DNA of 64,000 nt from Pegea sp. RAD2-039 (lineage: Eukaryota > Chordata > Thaliacea > Salpida > Salpidae). The notes beneath the pieces were generated by a model. That model had not been told where the DNA came from. It did not search any database and saw only the letters and a list, made by a program, of their open reading frames with translations. The position numbers and the translations under genes were made by a program. Positions 61,755 through 64,000 of the stretch are shown here, in pieces. The DNA lies in contig JAQGEQ010000192.1 in assembly GCA_034620365.1 (NCBI GenBank), positions 496,001 through 560,000 on the forward strand, read 5' to 3'. Position 1 is the stretch's first letter. The number at the start of each line of letters is the position of its first letter.

Positions 61755-62311
61755 ATGATTAAAGTGAGTTGCTGATACATAGAGCAAATGATTTCTATGA
61801 TTTCAAGAAAGTAGCTAAACTAAGATATTTTTATTGCAGTTAATTCTAAGCTTATGTATTATCTATTTTGTTCATGAGACTTCTGCTATTGGTTTAAGGA
61901 AACTGATCACTACTTTGAAGCCATATAACCATGAATAGTAAGTTGTTTACAATATTATAAATGATATATATAAGAATTTGTTTATTTCTTTGAAATTATT
62001 TCTCTTAACAACTAAATGTTTTTATTTTTTGCAGTAAATGGCTGAAAAAAGATAGATGTTCATTACAAAGAATTAGTTATTCAAGACAAAGCAAGCTCCC
62101 TGTTTCTTGGAAGTTATATTCTATAAGATGTCAACATTTGAATCCATCTTATATCTTCTTATGTAGTAACGATTACTGTAGTCAAGACGGAATCACAAAA
62201 ATGAAATCAGTTCCAGTTTTTATGCCAGTTTTAGTCAATCTTACGAACGATAACTGTAAAAGTACTGTGACAAAATATCTTCCTGTTTCCTGTCGGTGTG
62301 TTTCTGTTTAA
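61755..62311 (+). CDS. IL-17-like secreted cysteine-rich protein, copy 4
   Basis: Exons 61755-61763 (MIK), 61840-61937 and 62035-62311 give 127 residues. Signal peptide continues LILSLCIIYFVHETSA. The mature domain begins KWLKKDRC. It has SWKLYSIRC, then NPSYIFLCSNDYC, MKSVPVFMPVLVNL, NC, and the end KYLPVSCRCV. The stretch MKSVPVFMPVLV aligns well with the MNSVPIQQEILVL strand pair of vertebrate IL-17A, and LPVSCRCV with its terminal VSVGCTCV, which is the best single argument for the family call. An N-glycosylation sequon NLT lies before the fifth Cys. Much of exon 3 lies in an ORF without its own ATG, so it is easily missed by ORF-based searches. Confidence 0.82.
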
Positions 62312-62911
62312 ATATTGATTGAAATTGTATCAATATAGAAAATTTTATTTGTTATTTGCTTATAAATTATTAAAATATTGATTGTGAGTTTACGTGTGAG
62401 TTACTTACAGTTTTGTAATATAAAAAGTTGACTAGATGGTTAAGGTTAGGAACGTTTGAATAACTTTATTGTTTTAAATAACAATTTTTGTCAACTTGTT
62501 TTGCTAATTGTTAAGCTTTAAATGTTGTAAAAGTTTGATTACCACCGCAATTTTTCAACTATTTCTATTCTTTGAGTGAATTAATCATACTTTAAGTACT
62601 TTGAAAGAAATTTACAAATAGTATTTAAAAAATTAATGCAGTCAGCTCATAATCAATCTAATTTCAAATTTTTCTAATTCACTTTCTATTTTTCTACAGA
62701 AAACTACTTTAGTGACATATTTAAAGAATTTAAAAATTCAAACCAAATATTTAAATGTTTAGAATTTTAATTTTTCTGATTTTTCATTAAAACTTTAAAA
62801 CCGTTTACCAAATGAAATAGGAAATTTGTAATTAGAAAAGAAACCAATTTTTAAAACAAAGTTTAGACAAAGAAATAAATAATAAAGATCATCAAAGAAC
62901 ACGAATCAATC
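62312..62911. other. AT-rich intergenic region
   Basis: Convergent 3' ends of the IL-17-like gene 4 (plus) and the DMXL gene (minus). Nothing else is recognised. Confidence 0.5.
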
Positions 62912-64000
62912 CTAGAGTACCTCACTAAGAAAGGTCATCTTTAATGTCCCGTCTGCTCCACAAGTAAACAAATAATCATCAGTAACATGAGCTTGCATCA
63001 TTCCCGAGCCGAAGTTTCTGAACAGAGACGATCTGGGGTGTTGGTTCTCATTTGCAAACACCAACGCATGTGATTGACAATCCCATATCTTCATCTCACC
63101 GTTAGCAGATCCGGTAATATAAACCCCACGTGATTGGTCGATGGTAATACATTTAATCGAAGTGTCATGAGCCGTGTAAGAATGAAGAGGAGACTGAAGA
63201 CACCGTTCATCATAAACAACGATGTGTCCAGACTTACTCCCTGCAATCAAACATCTTTTGTCATTCATATATTCGATACATGAAACTCCAGTGTTTTCAA
63301 AAGCGATGAAATCTGTGAAAAAATCGATTATTTTCTTCCTTAAGCTTCAACCCTAATCTTACCTTTGATTAAAACACTTTTTTTAGGCATTAAAGTGTCC
63401 CAAATAGCGATATTTTTGTGATTGCTGGACATACCACATGTAGCAATACAAGTAGTAGATGAAGACACGAAACAACAATCACTAGTGATTCGATTGTGAC
63501 AAAGATGTTGGAAACAAGGCTTTCGATATCTTCCTACTTGCCACAAAGAAAGATATCCATCGCCGTCAACAGCAGCTAATTTATTGCCAAGTTTTGAAAA
63601 GTACAAGTTGCAGACCTTCGAGTACAGACCACTGGGCCGATACTCACCAATACGATGTTGGTGTCCCCACTCCCAAATACTTACTCCACCATCTCGCGCG
63701 CCTATGACGTAATAGGGTAAAGTTGGATGAGCGTCCATACGTTTGATTCCTGGTATAGGACGTTTGACCAGCACAGAAACGCCCTGGTCGTTGTGAGGTA
63801 GTCCAGTGTCTGGCCATGACATTGTCTTGCTGTAATCTTCAGAAATGATTTTATTGTTGCTAGGTGATGACGTATCTTCGATGTCATCGATCCAAACCCA
63901 CCAATCAGAAGCGAGTAAAGAGGTAAGTTCAATTTCTTGAAGATCTTTAGATGAAGCAACTGATAAAGAGTTGCTGCTGACGTTATTGATACAAAAACTG
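62912..64000 (-). CDS. DMXL1/2: DMXL (rabconnectin-3 alpha) C-terminal end, partial
   Basis: DMXL proteins are very large WD40 proteins that, with WDR7, help assemble the V-ATPase on endosomes and synaptic vesicles. Only the last two exons are in the window: 63363 to beyond 64000, and 62912-63312, joined in phase 1 across a 50-base intron. The upstream exon reads LLASDWWVWIDDIE, then RMDAHPTLPYYVIGARDGG with WEWG, two WD repeats. The last exon reads KRCLIAGSKSGHIVVYDERC, then ITGSANGEMKIWD, and ends with FRNFGSGMMQAHV and CGADGTLKMTFLSEVL. These are all C-terminal DMXL hallmarks. The gene starts outside the right edge. Confidence 0.95.

Overview
The window is AT-rich nuclear DNA of an animal. 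The genes have GT-AG introns, many of them only about 41-60 bases long, tiny exons, AATAAA-type poly(A) signals and several non-LTR retrotransposon remnants. The gene set (PTB, vezatin, MINDY deubiquitinase, kappaB-Ras, POP5, DMXL/rabconnectin-3, an Ig membrane protein, IL-17-like secreted proteins) fits a bilaterian invertebrate. The short introns and strong AT bias suggest a compact genome, for example a spiralian such as a rotifer or orthonectid. I cannot name the species from sequence alone. Exon models were built by hand from splice signals, reading-frame phase and family resemblance.

Layout. 1-10,000 is an accessory region: a live nine-finger C2H2 zinc-finger gene on the minus strand (6937-7752), an inverted copy of its upstream region plus broken finger remnants on the plus strand (1095-4518), and pieces of at least two LINE families. 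10,180-18,820 holds a many-exon minus-strand gene of the C3orf20/FAM194-domain type. 19,583-24,252 is a 13-exon vezatin homologue on the minus strand. It is divergent from a plus-strand polypyrimidine-tract-binding protein gene (27,678-32,494) with two alternative coding first exons and a 37-nt exon that matches the autoregulated exon of mammalian PTBP1. 36,159-40,087 contains three consecutive minus-strand housekeeping or signalling genes: MINDY, NKIRAS (kappaB-Ras) and POP5. 42,404-44,421 is a seven-exon minus-strand Ig-type single-pass membrane protein.

From 48,106 to 62,311 lies the most interesting part: four paralogous genes (three plus strand, one minus) for small secreted cysteine-rich proteins that look like divergent IL-17 cytokines. 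All four have the same structure, a 9-nt first coding exon, a signal-peptide/pro-region exon of 98-104 nt and one exon for the mature domain. One copy has lost two cysteines that would form one disulfide in the IL-17 fold. Between them lie LINE fragments, a SINE with two tRNA-like heads that shares its tail with the local LINE family, and two copies of an unidentified GC-richer repeat. The right edge carries the last two exons of a DMXL (rabconnectin-3 alpha) homologue running off the window.

Functionally the genes are mostly independent. The only suggestive link is that IL-17 signals through NF-kappaB in other animals and NKIRAS proteins restrain NF-kappaB, but they lie about 9 kb apart and nothing in the sequence shows that they are co-regulated.
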